NCBI GenBank assembly: GCA_051201585.1
Contig: CP179198.1
Location: forward strand, 2,418,001-2,482,000
Reading direction: 5' to 3'
Origin: UBA868 sp016776875
GTDB taxonomy: Bacteria > Pseudomonadota > Gammaproteobacteria > Arenicellales > UBA868
DNA length: 64,000 bases
This document shows, in pieces, positions 8,812 through 17,141 of this stretch. The translations under genes were made by a program, and so were the position numbers. Every line of letters starts with the position of its first letter. The first letter of the stretch is position 1. Below the pieces are notes generated by a model. That model ran no database searches and was not told where the DNA came from. It saw only the letters and a list, made by a program, of their open reading frames with translations.

Positions 8812-9412
8812 GGTCAGCGACTTCTCGCCAGCTTCTCGATCGAAAATCCCACATCTCTTGATTTCCGTTATTAAGGGACGAATCAAACAAGATTTTTCGA
8901 GTTTCTATTGGAAAATCTGAAGAGGCAAATACTTCCCACAAGTCATCAATAAAATAATCACATCTAAGGTCGGATATTTTTTCTACCTTCTCTTCTCGCG
9001 TGTTTTCAAAAAATACATTACTTTCATGTAATCCGAACCCTTTTGGATCGAAGAATTTGTGCATCCGCATCCAGCTTAAGGCTTCTTTGCGAAGTGAAAT
9101 TTTCTCAGAATCATGATGCCCGTACTCAGTTTTATGACTAACAATAAAGACTTCGTACTCACGTGCTCGCAGCCGCAGCAAAAAATTCGAGACCTCCGGG
9201 AATAAATTCGCAAGGTGCATATACTTCCCATAAACTTGCCCTTGAAGTCGTTGCCAATCTCGCTCACCGTTTTGACGAGTTCTCAGCTCAGCGCGAACTT
9301 GCGTTTTATCCCCTCGCCAATCGACGGATACCAAAAACATTTTCTTGGCAATGGTCTCAAATACCTTGTCGTAACAAGCAAGTGTATTATCAAAGTCAAT
9401 GCCAATCCGCAT
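8753..9412 (-). CDS. HAD superfamily protein (putative phosphatase)
   Basis: About 219 residues if the ATG at 9412 is used, which places HAD motif I (RIGIDFDNTLACYD) at the N-terminus; the frame is open up to 9463. Motif II is probably VFIVSHKT, and motif IV the acidic CDYFIDDL. It belongs to the DxDxT hydrolase group and may dephosphorylate a sugar phosphate. Its end overlaps the start of the kinase gene by about 59 bases in another frame. The pairing of a HAD protein with a kinase recalls heptose-type activation pathways, but no specific substrate can be given. Confidence 0.7.
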   Translation of the reverse strand: MRIGIDFDNTLACYDKVFETIAKKMFLVSVDWRGDKTQVRAELRTRQNGERDWQRLQGQVYGKYMHLANLFPEVSNFLLRLRAREYEVFIVSHKTEYGHHDSEKISLRKEALSWMRMHKFFDPKGFGLHESNVFFENTREEKVEKISDLRCDYFIDDLWEVFASSDFPIETRKILFDSSLNNGNQEMWDFRSRSWREVADHVLGEETEAELPSAGRICF

Positions 9413-9478
9413 TTGAGACACTTGTGAAGATAAGCCTGTCACGATCCAATTAGAACTCGACAAGGCAATTAGGAGCTA

Positions 9479-10477
9479 CTATTGCAGGTCGGAAGATTGC
9501 ATTCTTTTGATATTGAAGTAGCGCTCATCCGTAAGAGAATCGGGCAATAGATTCTGTTCAAATGCATCTACCAAATCTTGGGCTGCCTGCTTTATCGTAT
9601 GCTTGGCTACAAACCCGAGTTCATCTGCAATCTTCTTTGAAGAGATGTGATACGACCGGTTGTCATCTGTAGGTGTCGTGATCAAGTTCACATCTGTACC
9701 CACTACTGCTTTTACGGCCTCAGCCAACTCGCGGACCGGCTGATTCTCATAACCTGCGTTGTAAATCTTACCCGCCACTTGATGGCTCTCTGCTTTGAGG
9801 ACGACCAAATACGCCTCCACCATATCTTGAATATGTATATTCGGGCGTAATTGCTCGCCGCCAAATACTGTAATTTCCCGCTTGTGATAGGCTAAATTGG
9901 TTAAGATATTGACGACTACATCGAGCCGCTGTCTAGGCGCATAACCACATACTGTCGCCGGCCTGATCGTGACGGCGGTAAAGTCATCGGACTGGTATTC
10001 AAGGAGAATCTGTTCGCAATCGGCTTTGAAGCGCGAGTAGTCGGTGAGAGGCTCGAGCGTCATTTCCTCATGAACGTTTTTTTCATCCTTGATCCCGTAA
10101 ACACTGGAGGACGACGCATAAATAAAACGATTAGCCCCAGCCTCGATACTTTTTTCTACCAACGGCCGAAACGCATCCAAATTTATACTCTTTCCCAGAT
10201 CAGGGTTTAATTCGAAGCTCGGATCATTTGAAATACACGCAAGATGAATTACGGCATCGCACCCGTCAAGCGCGAGCGCTACCGTGTCTTGGTTACGAAG
10301 ATCGCCTTTTACCTCCCGTAAATAAGCATGGTCATGGTAGTGCTCAAATACATCCTCACCATAAAGATAGAGGTCAAGAACCGTTACCTTATAGCCATCA
10401 TCAAGCAGTCTCGGGACAAGTGCGCTCCCCACATAGCCTGCGCCGCCAGTAACCAGTATGTGCTTGATCTGTTTCAA
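9479..10477 (-). CDS. NAD-dependent epimerase/dehydratase (extended SDR)
   Basis: 332 residues. The N-terminal dinucleotide motif is VTGGAGYVGSALV, followed by an acidic strand-2 end (VLDLYLYG). The active site triad is seen as SSSSVYG and the Y-x-x-x-K of DYSRFKADCE, and RPATVCGYAPRQRLD fits the sugar-nucleotide epimerase fold. It acts on a nucleotide-linked sugar, possibly as a 4-epimerase or 4,6-dehydratase-like enzyme. It is directly upstream of the HAD and kinase genes in the same orientation, so part of the same pathway. Confidence 0.85.
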   Translation of the reverse strand: MKQIKHILVTGGAGYVGSALVPRLLDDGYKVTVLDLYLYGEDVFEHYHDHAYLREVKGDLRNQDTVALALDGCDAVIHLACISNDPSFELNPDLGKSINLDAFRPLVEKSIEAGANRFIYASSSSVYGIKDEKNVHEEMTLEPLTDYSRFKADCEQILLEYQSDDFTAVTIRPATVCGYAPRQRLDVVVNILTNLAYHKREITVFGGEQLRPNIHIQDMVEAYLVVLKAESHQVAGKIYNAGYENQPVRELAEAVKAVVGTDVNLITTPTDDNRSYHISSKKIADELGFVAKHTIKQAAQDLVDAFEQNLLPDSLTDERYFNIKRMQSSDLQ

Positions 10478-10527
10478 TTTAATCTCACTCCTAATCTCAT
10501 TGTAGAGATAAGTATATAAATAAATCT

Positions 10528-11106
10528 TTAATGACGAGGTTTCCAGCCCATCTCAATATCCAAGATGGTGTGGCAAATCACTAGGTGTGCGATCTCCACA
10601 AAACCATACTCCGGTGATTTCACATACCAATTGAGATCGCCCATATTTCTAAGCGGATTATTCTCGCGGAATCCGCTGAGTGTGACCACACGGCACCCCA
10701 CTTTTCTTGCCCGATCAACGGCTGCGAGGATATTTGGAGACGCTCCGGAACTGCTAATTGTAAAGACCAAGTCTCCTTCTCGCGCATGTAGCTCAATCTG
10801 CTCCGCAAACACGTTCTCATACCCAAGATCATTTCCAAGGCAAGTTAGGGCTGCGCCATCATTAAACGCCAGGGAGGGCAGTCGGCCATTTTTACTGTAG
10901 TCGATGGCCATATGACTCGCAATCGCCGCACTTCCGCCGTTGCCAATGAAAATATTCTTTTTTCGGGCATAGCGAACCTCATGAAGCCAGACAATAATCT
11001 GCTCAATTGCATCGCTCGGCGGCAACAATTGCTGCTCAACATCCGTTACTTCAGCATCGCTCATCACACGATGCAAAGAATCTAAATATTGATTAAATTT
11101 ACTCAT
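10528..11106 (-). CDS. SIS domain sugar isomerase, GmhA-like
   Basis: The start chosen is the ATG at 11106 (MSKFNQYLDSL), four bases after the stop of the epimerase; a longer frame up to 11193 would run through that gene. The 192-residue product has the phosphosugar-binding segments IFIGNGGSAAIASHMAIDYSK and FTISSSGASPNI with the conserved serines of SIS domains. It resembles sedoheptulose-7-phosphate isomerase GmhA. Together with the transketolase pair, the kinase and the HAD protein this suggests a heptose-like precursor pathway (inference). Confidence 0.8.
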   Translation of the reverse strand: MSKFNQYLDSLHRVMSDAEVTDVEQQLLPPSDAIEQIIVWLHEVRYARKKNIFIGNGGSAAIASHMAIDYSKNGRLPSLAFNDGAALTCLGNDLGYENVFAEQIELHAREGDLVFTISSSGASPNILAAVDRARKVGCRVVTLSGFRENNPLRNMGDLNWYVKSPEYGFVEIAHLVICHTILDIEMGWKPRH

Positions 11107-11110
11107 ATTC

Positions 11111-12094
11111 CTAGCCCAGATACTCGAACCATTCCTTAGTCGCGTCTTCGATACTGCTCGGATCCCAAACAGGAGCATCCCGCCAGTAGTCAATATTCTC
11201 GATCATAAGCGAGACACCTTCTTCAAAACTCACTTTCGCGCTCCAATCCAGCAATTTCTTTATTCTTGAAATATCCGCAAACGTGCAATCTGGCTCCCCT
11301 GGTCGTTTGGGCACATAGGTAATATCACCCTCAAGAAGTTCCACCAGCCGATTAATGCTATAGGTCTGCGACGATCCAACATTCATAATCTCCGAACTGA
11401 CCGAGGAATATGCAGCATCGAAAAATGCTTTCACGACATCAGACACATAAGTGAAGTCCCGAGTCTGAGTGCCATCACCCACAACGGTAAATGGCTGTCC
11501 TGCAAGCTTTTGCGCGAGAAACACCCCAAACACGGCGCCATAAGTACCCGTCGTGCGAGCTCTCGGACCATAAACATTAAATAGCCGAAGAGACACTGCC
11601 GGGAGATTATATATCCTAGCCCAATGCATCACACATTGTTCACCCATATTCTTTGCCAACGCATACGGATACTGTGGACGAATTTCAGCACTTTCTGGGG
11701 TGGGATATAAATCAGGGATACCATAGCAAGACGATGATGCGGCATAAACAAATCGGCTAACTCCCGAAAGCCGAGAAGCCTCCAGAACTGATACTGTCGC
11801 ATCAGCCCCAGCACGAATATAACCAAGCGGTCTTTGTATTGACGGAACAATATCCGCTAACGCCGCGAAATGAAAAACCCAATCAACACCTTCAAAATAA
11901 GGCTTGATTTCCTCGGATGATCGAACATCAACCTCATGGAAATTGAATTTTGAGTTGTTTTCCAGGTGACTTAGGTTGCCCAAATGCCCTGTCGAGAGGT
12001 TATCCAAAACAGTGACTTCGTGTCCTTCTGCCAAAAGAAGATCCACCATATGACTACCAATAAATCCGGCTCCGCCCGTTACCAAACTACGCAT
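11111..12094 (-). CDS. UDP-glucose 4-epimerase-like SDR enzyme
   Basis: 327 residues. Rossmann motif VTGGAGFIGSHMVD, DNLSTGHLGN after strand 2, ASSSCYG and the catalytic YPYALAKNMGEQ (Y-x-x-x-K), then LRLFNVYGPRA and a GalE/WbpP-like SINRLVELLEG tail. It should interconvert C4 epimers of a nucleotide sugar or decarboxylate/dehydrate a related one. It lies just downstream of fba with a 76-base gap and could be read from the glycolytic operon or from its own promoter. Confidence 0.85.
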   Translation of the reverse strand: MRSLVTGGAGFIGSHMVDLLLAEGHEVTVLDNLSTGHLGNLSHLENNSKFNFHEVDVRSSEEIKPYFEGVDWVFHFAALADIVPSIQRPLGYIRAGADATVSVLEASRLSGVSRFVYAASSSCYGIPDLYPTPESAEIRPQYPYALAKNMGEQCVMHWARIYNLPAVSLRLFNVYGPRARTTGTYGAVFGVFLAQKLAGQPFTVVGDGTQTRDFTYVSDVVKAFFDAAYSSVSSEIMNVGSSQTYSINRLVELLEGDITYVPKRPGEPDCTFADISRIKKLLDWSAKVSFEEGVSLMIENIDYWRDAPVWDPSSIEDATKEWFEYLG

Positions 12095-12170
12095 GTAAAT
12101 TTTCCTAATTTCTTTGCGGCTTTAGGCCAAGAATCCAGTCTTAACAGGCAATTACATAAAAAGTAGATGT

Positions 12171-13235
12171 CTAATTGACGGTTGGATCAAGCGCTCCGGA
12201 GTCATAACGCTCGACCATTACCTCTAAATCAAGGGCTTTAATTTTGGACCCTTGGCCGGCGGTACCAAAAGCCTCATAACGATCAACACAGATCTCACTC
12301 ATGGCTTTAGTCGCCTCACCCAGATACTTGCGTGGATCAAAAGCCGATGGATTCTTATGCATATATCTCCGAATAGCACCCGTTGATGCCATTCTAAGGT
12401 CAGTATCAATATTCACCTTACGCACCCCGTGTTTAATCCCTTCCTGAATCTCCTCTACCGGAACGCCGTAGGTTTCCCCCATATCCCCGCCAAATTCATT
12501 AATAATGGCGAGCCAGTCCTGGGGCACCGACGATGAGCCATGCATAACAAGATGCGTATCCGGAATGCGCGCGTGAATCTCTTTAATTCGATCAATGGCG
12601 AGAATATCGCCAGTCGGCGGTCGGGTAAATTTATAAGCGCCATGACTGGTTCCAATCGCAATTGCCAGCGCATCGACGCCCGTTTCTTTCACAAACTGGG
12701 CCGCTTCCTCAGGATCAGTAAGGAGTTGATCCTGACTTAATTTTCCTTCAGCACCTGAGCCATCTTCCTCACCGGCCATGCCGCTTTCAAGCGAACCCAA
12801 GCACCCCAGCTCTCCTTCAACCGACACCCCGCAGGAATGCGCCATGTCAACCACTCGACGAGTCACATCCGCGTTGTACTCAAACGACATCGGTGTTTTC
12901 ATATCTGTTCCCAGCGAGCCATCCATCATCACTGAGGTAAAACCCAACTGTATGGATCTCTGACACACCGCAGGTGATGCGCCATGATCTTGGTGCATAC
13001 AAACAGGAATATCGGGCCACTCCTCAACAGCCGCCACAATCAAATGTCTCAAAAAGGGCGCTCCCGCATAAGATCGGGCACCGGCGGAGGCTTGGACGAT
13101 CACAGGGCTATCCGTTTTTTCAGCAGCCTCCATAATCGCGCGCATTTGCTCAAGGTTATTTACGTTAAACGCGGGCACACCATAATTGTGCTCCGCTGCG
13201 TGATCGAGCAGTTGCCGCATTGAAATCATTGCCAT
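12171..13235 (-). CDS. fba: Class II fructose-1,6-bisphosphate aldolase
   Basis: 354 residues, the length of the zinc-dependent class IIB (Calvin/Pseudomonas-type) enzyme. It begins MAMISMRQLLDHAAEHNYGVPAFNV; zinc ligands are readable in CMHQDHGAS (H-x-D-H), EGELGCLGSLESG and AIAIGTSHGAYK plus VMHGSSSVPQ. A strong ribosome binding site (AGGAG at 13243-13247) lies eight bases before the ATG. It splits fructose bisphosphate (or forms it, and sedoheptulose bisphosphate) and is the last gene of tkt-gap-pgk-pyk-fba. A 115-base gap separates it from pyk. Confidence 0.95.
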   Translation of the reverse strand: MAMISMRQLLDHAAEHNYGVPAFNVNNLEQMRAIMEAAEKTDSPVIVQASAGARSYAGAPFLRHLIVAAVEEWPDIPVCMHQDHGASPAVCQRSIQLGFTSVMMDGSLGTDMKTPMSFEYNADVTRRVVDMAHSCGVSVEGELGCLGSLESGMAGEEDGSGAEGKLSQDQLLTDPEEAAQFVKETGVDALAIAIGTSHGAYKFTRPPTGDILAIDRIKEIHARIPDTHLVMHGSSSVPQDWLAIINEFGGDMGETYGVPVEEIQEGIKHGVRKVNIDTDLRMASTGAIRRYMHKNPSAFDPRKYLGEATKAMSEICVDRYEAFGTAGQGSKIKALDLEVMVERYDSGALDPTVN

Positions 13236-13351
13236 GATTTTTCTCCTAACTGTTTATCATTTCTTGTTACGACGATCCACATCAATAAAAAGGGTCCGTG
13301 TTGTAGTTCTAGTCAGAAGCTTATGTTTTTACAGATGCCCACTTCGAAAGA

Positions 13352-14336
13352 TTAATCGCGCTCACCCACAACATCACCGACTTTAACAATTTTCATCGAA
13401 TTCGTACCACCTTCCACACCCGAAAGGTCGCCCTTCGTGATAATTAGCCTATCACCATCCTTCACTAATCCCCGAGACTCAAGCTCTGCAATGACCGCGC
13501 GATTGACATCTCCCCGCGGCACCTGAGTTGCATCATAAGCTAAAGGATAAACGCCGCGATAAAGACTCATCCTTCGTTGAGTCTCCTCATTTCTCGTGAC
13601 CCCATAAATGGGAATCCCGGAACTTATTCTCGACATCAGCTTTGCTGTCGTCCCCGACTCTGTCAGAGTCAAAATACCCACCACATTGTAGTGATTGGCG
13701 GTGTACATCGTTGCCATTGCAATCGTTTCTTCAGCCGAATCAAAACGAGATTCCATTCGATGGCCCGAAACCAATACTTTTCGATGACGCTCGGCTGCGA
13801 GACAAATCCTGTTAAGCGCTGCAACCACTTTAACGGGATGGCGTCCCACTGCGCTTTCCGCTGAAAGCATCACGGCGTCAGTGCCATCCAATACCGCATT
13901 AGCGACATCGGAGACTTCGGCTCGAGTGGGCTGAGGACTGCTCACCATTGATTGCATCATCTGGGTCGCAGTGATCACGATTGTATTTTGATTGCGCGCC
14001 TCACTGATGAGACTTTTTTGCACGGCGGGCACTTCAGCATCACCAATCTCAACACCCAAGTCACCACGGGCAACCATGATTGCGTCCGATGCGGTCACAA
14101 TTTCAATCATATTATCAATCGCTTCGCGACGTTCGATTTTTGAAATCACGTGTGCATCGCTACCTGCCGCCCGTAACAGCATCCGGGCGGTCTCGACATC
14201 AGCACCATGCCGCACGAAAGACACACCTAAATAGTCAGCGCCAATCTCCGCGGCAAAACGGATATCCTCGTGGTCTTTTTCAGTCAGTGCTTCAGCCGAT
14301 AAGCCGCCGCCTAGCTTATTAATGCCTTTTGAATTA
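13352..14336 (-). CDS. pyk: Pyruvate kinase, C-terminal two thirds (frameshifted)
   Basis: Continues pyk in the second frame. The open frame begins SNSKGINKLGGGLSAEALTEKD, then YLGVSFVRHG, KIERREAIDN and the signature IMVARGDLGVEIG, with ITATQMMQSM and MLSAESAVGRHPVK after it, and ends KVGDVVGERD. The apparent start at 14224 is internal. The key residues of the active-site barrel (K-x-E, ARGDLG, T in TATQMM) are all intact, so the only fault is one extra A near 14337 in the CTGATCTAAT junction. Confidence 0.88.
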
Positions 14337-14813
14337 GATCAGCTCACCGCCAACGATGACGCGAGTCAAAATTGTCGTGCCTTCGACTTTTTTTACTTCT
14401 AATACGATATTTCCATCGTCTAGAAGCAAGCGATCACCGGAACTGACATCATCAACGAGACTTGTATAGCTTGTTCCTACAACCTGCTCATTACCTTCTC
14501 GCTCTCCCAAGGCAGAATCGATTGAAAAATATTTTCCATTGCGAAGCTGGATCTTGCCATTCACAAACTCGCCAATCCGGATTTTGGGCCCCTGAAGATC
14601 AACGAGAAGCCCAATGGAGCGACCATGCTTCTCAGCAGCATCTCGCACCAACTCGACTCGACGGCGATGATCGTCCTGAGATCCATGAGACATATTGAGA
14701 CGAACCACGTCAATGCCCTGCTCAACCATCGCCGACATCGCTTTCGCTCGATCCGTTGACGGACCAAGCGAAACAACAATCTTGGTACGGCGTTTAGCAA
14801 TCAATTTCGCCAA
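14334..14813 (-). CDS. pyk: Pyruvate kinase, N-terminal part (frameshifted)
   Basis: 159 residues starting with a TTG (14813) and reading KRRTKIVVSLGPSTDRAKAM, VVRLNMSHGSQDDHRRRVE and LLVDLQGPKIRIGEF, then the B-domain up to VIVGGELI-stop. It ends early because of a single extra base. A better start may be the ATG at 14833, which has GGAAGG six bases before it; using it would need one more A in the AAAAA run near 14820. The enzyme converts phosphoenolpyruvate and ADP to pyruvate and ATP; the repaired length of about 480 residues is normal. Confidence 0.88.
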   Translation of the reverse strand: MAKLIAKRRTKIVVSLGPSTDRAKAMSAMVEQGIDVVRLNMSHGSQDDHRRRVELVRDAAEKHGRSIGLLVDLQGPKIRIGEFVNGKIQLRNGKYFSIDSALGEREGNEQVVGTSYTSLVDDVSSGDRLLLDDGNIVLEVKKVEGTTILTRVIVGGELI

Positions 14814-14847
14814 GCCTTTTTAAAATGTTTCATAGTTGTCCTTCCCT

Positions 14848-16026
14848 TCAAACGCAAGAGCGCTCCTCAAGCATCGCAACTGCGGGTAATTTCTTGCCCT
14901 CAAGAAATTCGAGGAACGCACCGCCGCCTGTGGAGATATAGGAAATTTTGTCTGAGATATTGTACTTGTCTATCGCTGCCAAGGTATCGCCGCCACCTCC
15001 GATTGAAAATGCTTTCGATGCGCCAATTGCCTCTCCTAAGATACGAGTCCCCTCTCCAAATTGATCAAATTCGAAGACACCGACTGGACCGTTCCACACA
15101 ATGGTTTCTGCCCCTTGCATCATGCCCGCAAAACGTTTGGCCGTTTCAGGGCCGATGTCAAAAATCATGTCATCATCCGCGATATCGCTCACTGATTTTG
15201 TAATCGCTTTCGCATCAGCGGAAAACATTTTTCCTACGACCACATCAGTCGGCACCGGTATTTCCCGCCCACCTGCGACCGCGTTATCCATCATTTTTTT
15301 TGCCTGGCCGATCAAGTCAGCCTCAACAAGCGATTGGCCAACTGAAAAGCCGGCTGCGGCGATAAAAGTATTAGCAATACCTCCGCCTGGAATGAGTTGA
15401 TCAACTTTTTGAATGAGTGACTCCAGCACGGTCAACTTGGTAGACACCTTGGACCCGCCGACAATGGCCGCCATCGGTCTTACTGGATTATTAAGCGCCT
15501 GCCCCAAAGCCTTCAATTCACCCGCGAGCAAAGGACCTGCGCAAGCCATCGGAGCGTGAAGACCAACACCGTATGTCGACGCATGGGCACGATGGGCCGT
15601 TCCAAACGCATCCATCACGAACACATCGCAAAGCTTTGCCATCTTTTTTCCGAGATCTGTATTGTTTGTTTTCTCACCCTCGTTGAACCTGACATTTTCG
15701 CAAAGGACAACCTCACCGGCCTCTATCTGGACGCCATCCAGCCAGCTCTTTTCGAGCCGAACTGGTCTATCCAGTAACGATGACAAATGGTCCGCAACCG
15801 GTTCAAGCGAAAAACGTTGCTCGAACTCACCTTCGTTGGGTCTGCCCAAATGGGATAACAAAAGCACGCTTGCACCAGAATCAATTGCAAACTGAATCGT
15901 GGGAATTGCCGCACGAATACGCGCATCACTGGTAACCAGACCATCGTTGATTGGAACGTTAAGATCCTCTCGAATCATGATCCGTTTACCCGCAAGGTCC
16001 TGATCGACCATGTTCAAAATAGTCAT
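14848..16026 (-). CDS. pgk: Phosphoglycerate kinase
   Basis: 392 residues, normal bacterial length. It begins TILNMVDQDLAGKRIMIREDLNVPI with the family signature around residues 17-27, then LLSHLGRPNEGEF (H-x-G-R-P), CENVRFNEGE, a VDAFGTAHRAHAS segment, and the ATP part AIVGGSKVSTK, VWNGPVGVFE and IGGGDTLAA. It catalyses the 1,3-bisphosphoglycerate/ADP step of glycolysis or its reverse. It sits between gap and pyk on the same strand with 30-70 base gaps, consistent with one transcript. Confidence 0.96.
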   Translation of the reverse strand: MTILNMVDQDLAGKRIMIREDLNVPINDGLVTSDARIRAAIPTIQFAIDSGASVLLLSHLGRPNEGEFEQRFSLEPVADHLSSLLDRPVRLEKSWLDGVQIEAGEVVLCENVRFNEGEKTNNTDLGKKMAKLCDVFVMDAFGTAHRAHASTYGVGLHAPMACAGPLLAGELKALGQALNNPVRPMAAIVGGSKVSTKLTVLESLIQKVDQLIPGGGIANTFIAAAGFSVGQSLVEADLIGQAKKMMDNAVAGGREIPVPTDVVVGKMFSADAKAITKSVSDIADDDMIFDIGPETAKRFAGMMQGAETIVWNGPVGVFEFDQFGEGTRILGEAIGASKAFSIGGGGDTLAAIDKYNISDKISYISTGGGAFLEFLEGKKLPAVAMLEERSCV

Positions 16027-16092
16027 CGCGATGTCAGCGCCCAGTCTTTAAAAATACCGATCACCACTTGAGATAACACGGTCATTCCTCGT

Positions 16093-17106
16093 TCAGGCCG
16101 CGTTCATGAGCGCAATGCAGGTGTCTAGCATCCGATTGGAAAATCCCCACTCATTGTCATACCAGGAACACACTTTAACGGTCTTGCCATTAACCACTCT
16201 TGTCATTGCCGCATCGTAAGTAGACGAGGCGGGGCAGTGATTAAAGTCCGAGGAAACAAGCGGCTTGTCGTTGTAATCCAATATGCCGTTAAGCGGCCCA
16301 TCTGCCGCCGCCCGCATCAATCCATGAACTTCCTCCACGGACGTTTCGCGCGCAGCCTCAAACGTCAGATCAACCATCGATACATTAATCGTCGGTACTC
16401 TGATTGCGAATCCATCCAACTTGCCGTTTAACTCAGGAAGCACGAGACCCACGGCTGCTGCTGCGCCCGTTTTAGTCAGAATCATTGACTGCGTTGCAGA
16501 ACGAGCGCGACGAAGATCGGTGTGATAAACATCGGTTAAAACTTGGTCGTTAGTGTATGCATGAATGGTGGTCATCAGTCCACCGACCAAACCAATGGCA
16601 TCGTGTAGCGGCTTCACAAGCGGTGCCAAGCAATTGGTTGTGCAAGAGGCATTCGAGATTACCGTATCACTGCTCTTCAGCACACTATGATTCACACCAT
16701 AGACAATAGTGGCATCCACATCGCTACCACCGGGTGCGGAAATGATTACTTTTTTAGCCCCACCGGCAAGATGCGCACTGGCTTTTTCCTTGCTCGTGAA
16801 GAATCCGGTGCACTCCATCACAACATCCACACCCAAATCTCCCCACGGCAGTTGGGCAGGATCACGCTCCGCAAACACCTGCACCCGCCGACCTCCCACC
16901 AAAAAGGCATCACCCTCTACGGTCACGGTCTCGCCAAATCGGCCATGTGCCGTATCGTATTGAAGAAGGTGAGCGATGGTCGCAGCATCCCCCAGATCAT
17001 TTACGGCTACCACCTCAAACTGATCTTGCTGTCCCGACTCAAACATTGCACGAAACACGTTACGTCCAATTCGGCCAAAACCATTAATTGCTACTTTGAT
17101 CGCCAT
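16093..17106 (-). CDS. gap: Glyceraldehyde-3-phosphate dehydrogenase
   Basis: 337 residues. N-terminal NAD-binding GFGRIGRNVFRAM, catalytic SNASCTTNCLAPL (active cysteine at about residue 154), conserved TVDGP-equivalent region replaced by the Calvin-type HTDLRRARSATQSM, and SWYDNEWGFSNRM near the end. The H-x-D-x-R-R-A-R-x-A form is seen in Calvin/gluconeogenic-type bacterial GAPDH. A strong ribosome binding site AAAGGAG (17115-17121) precedes the ATG. It is the second gene of the tkt-gap-pgk-pyk-fba operon. Confidence 0.96.
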   Translation of the reverse strand: MAIKVAINGFGRIGRNVFRAMFESGQQDQFEVVAVNDLGDAATIAHLLQYDTAHGRFGETVTVEGDAFLVGGRRVQVFAERDPAQLPWGDLGVDVVMECTGFFTSKEKASAHLAGGAKKVIISAPGGSDVDATIVYGVNHSVLKSSDTVISNASCTTNCLAPLVKPLHDAIGLVGGLMTTIHAYTNDQVLTDVYHTDLRRARSATQSMILTKTGAAAAVGLVLPELNGKLDGFAIRVPTINVSMVDLTFEAARETSVEEVHGLMRAAADGPLNGILDYNDKPLVSSDFNHCPASSTYDAAMTRVVNGKTVKVCSWYDNEWGFSNRMLDTCIALMNAA

Positions 17107-17141
17107 GGGCTGATCTCCTTTAGTGAATAGTGAAAAATTCT

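Noticed and set aside
14080..14322. 80-codon plus-strand frames across the pyruvate kinase gap
   Set aside because: The minus strand reads pyruvate kinase through this gap once one base is removed.
16687..17130. 147-codon plus-strand frame opposite gap
   Set aside because: Lies entirely antisense to GAPDH; a shadow of its codon bias.
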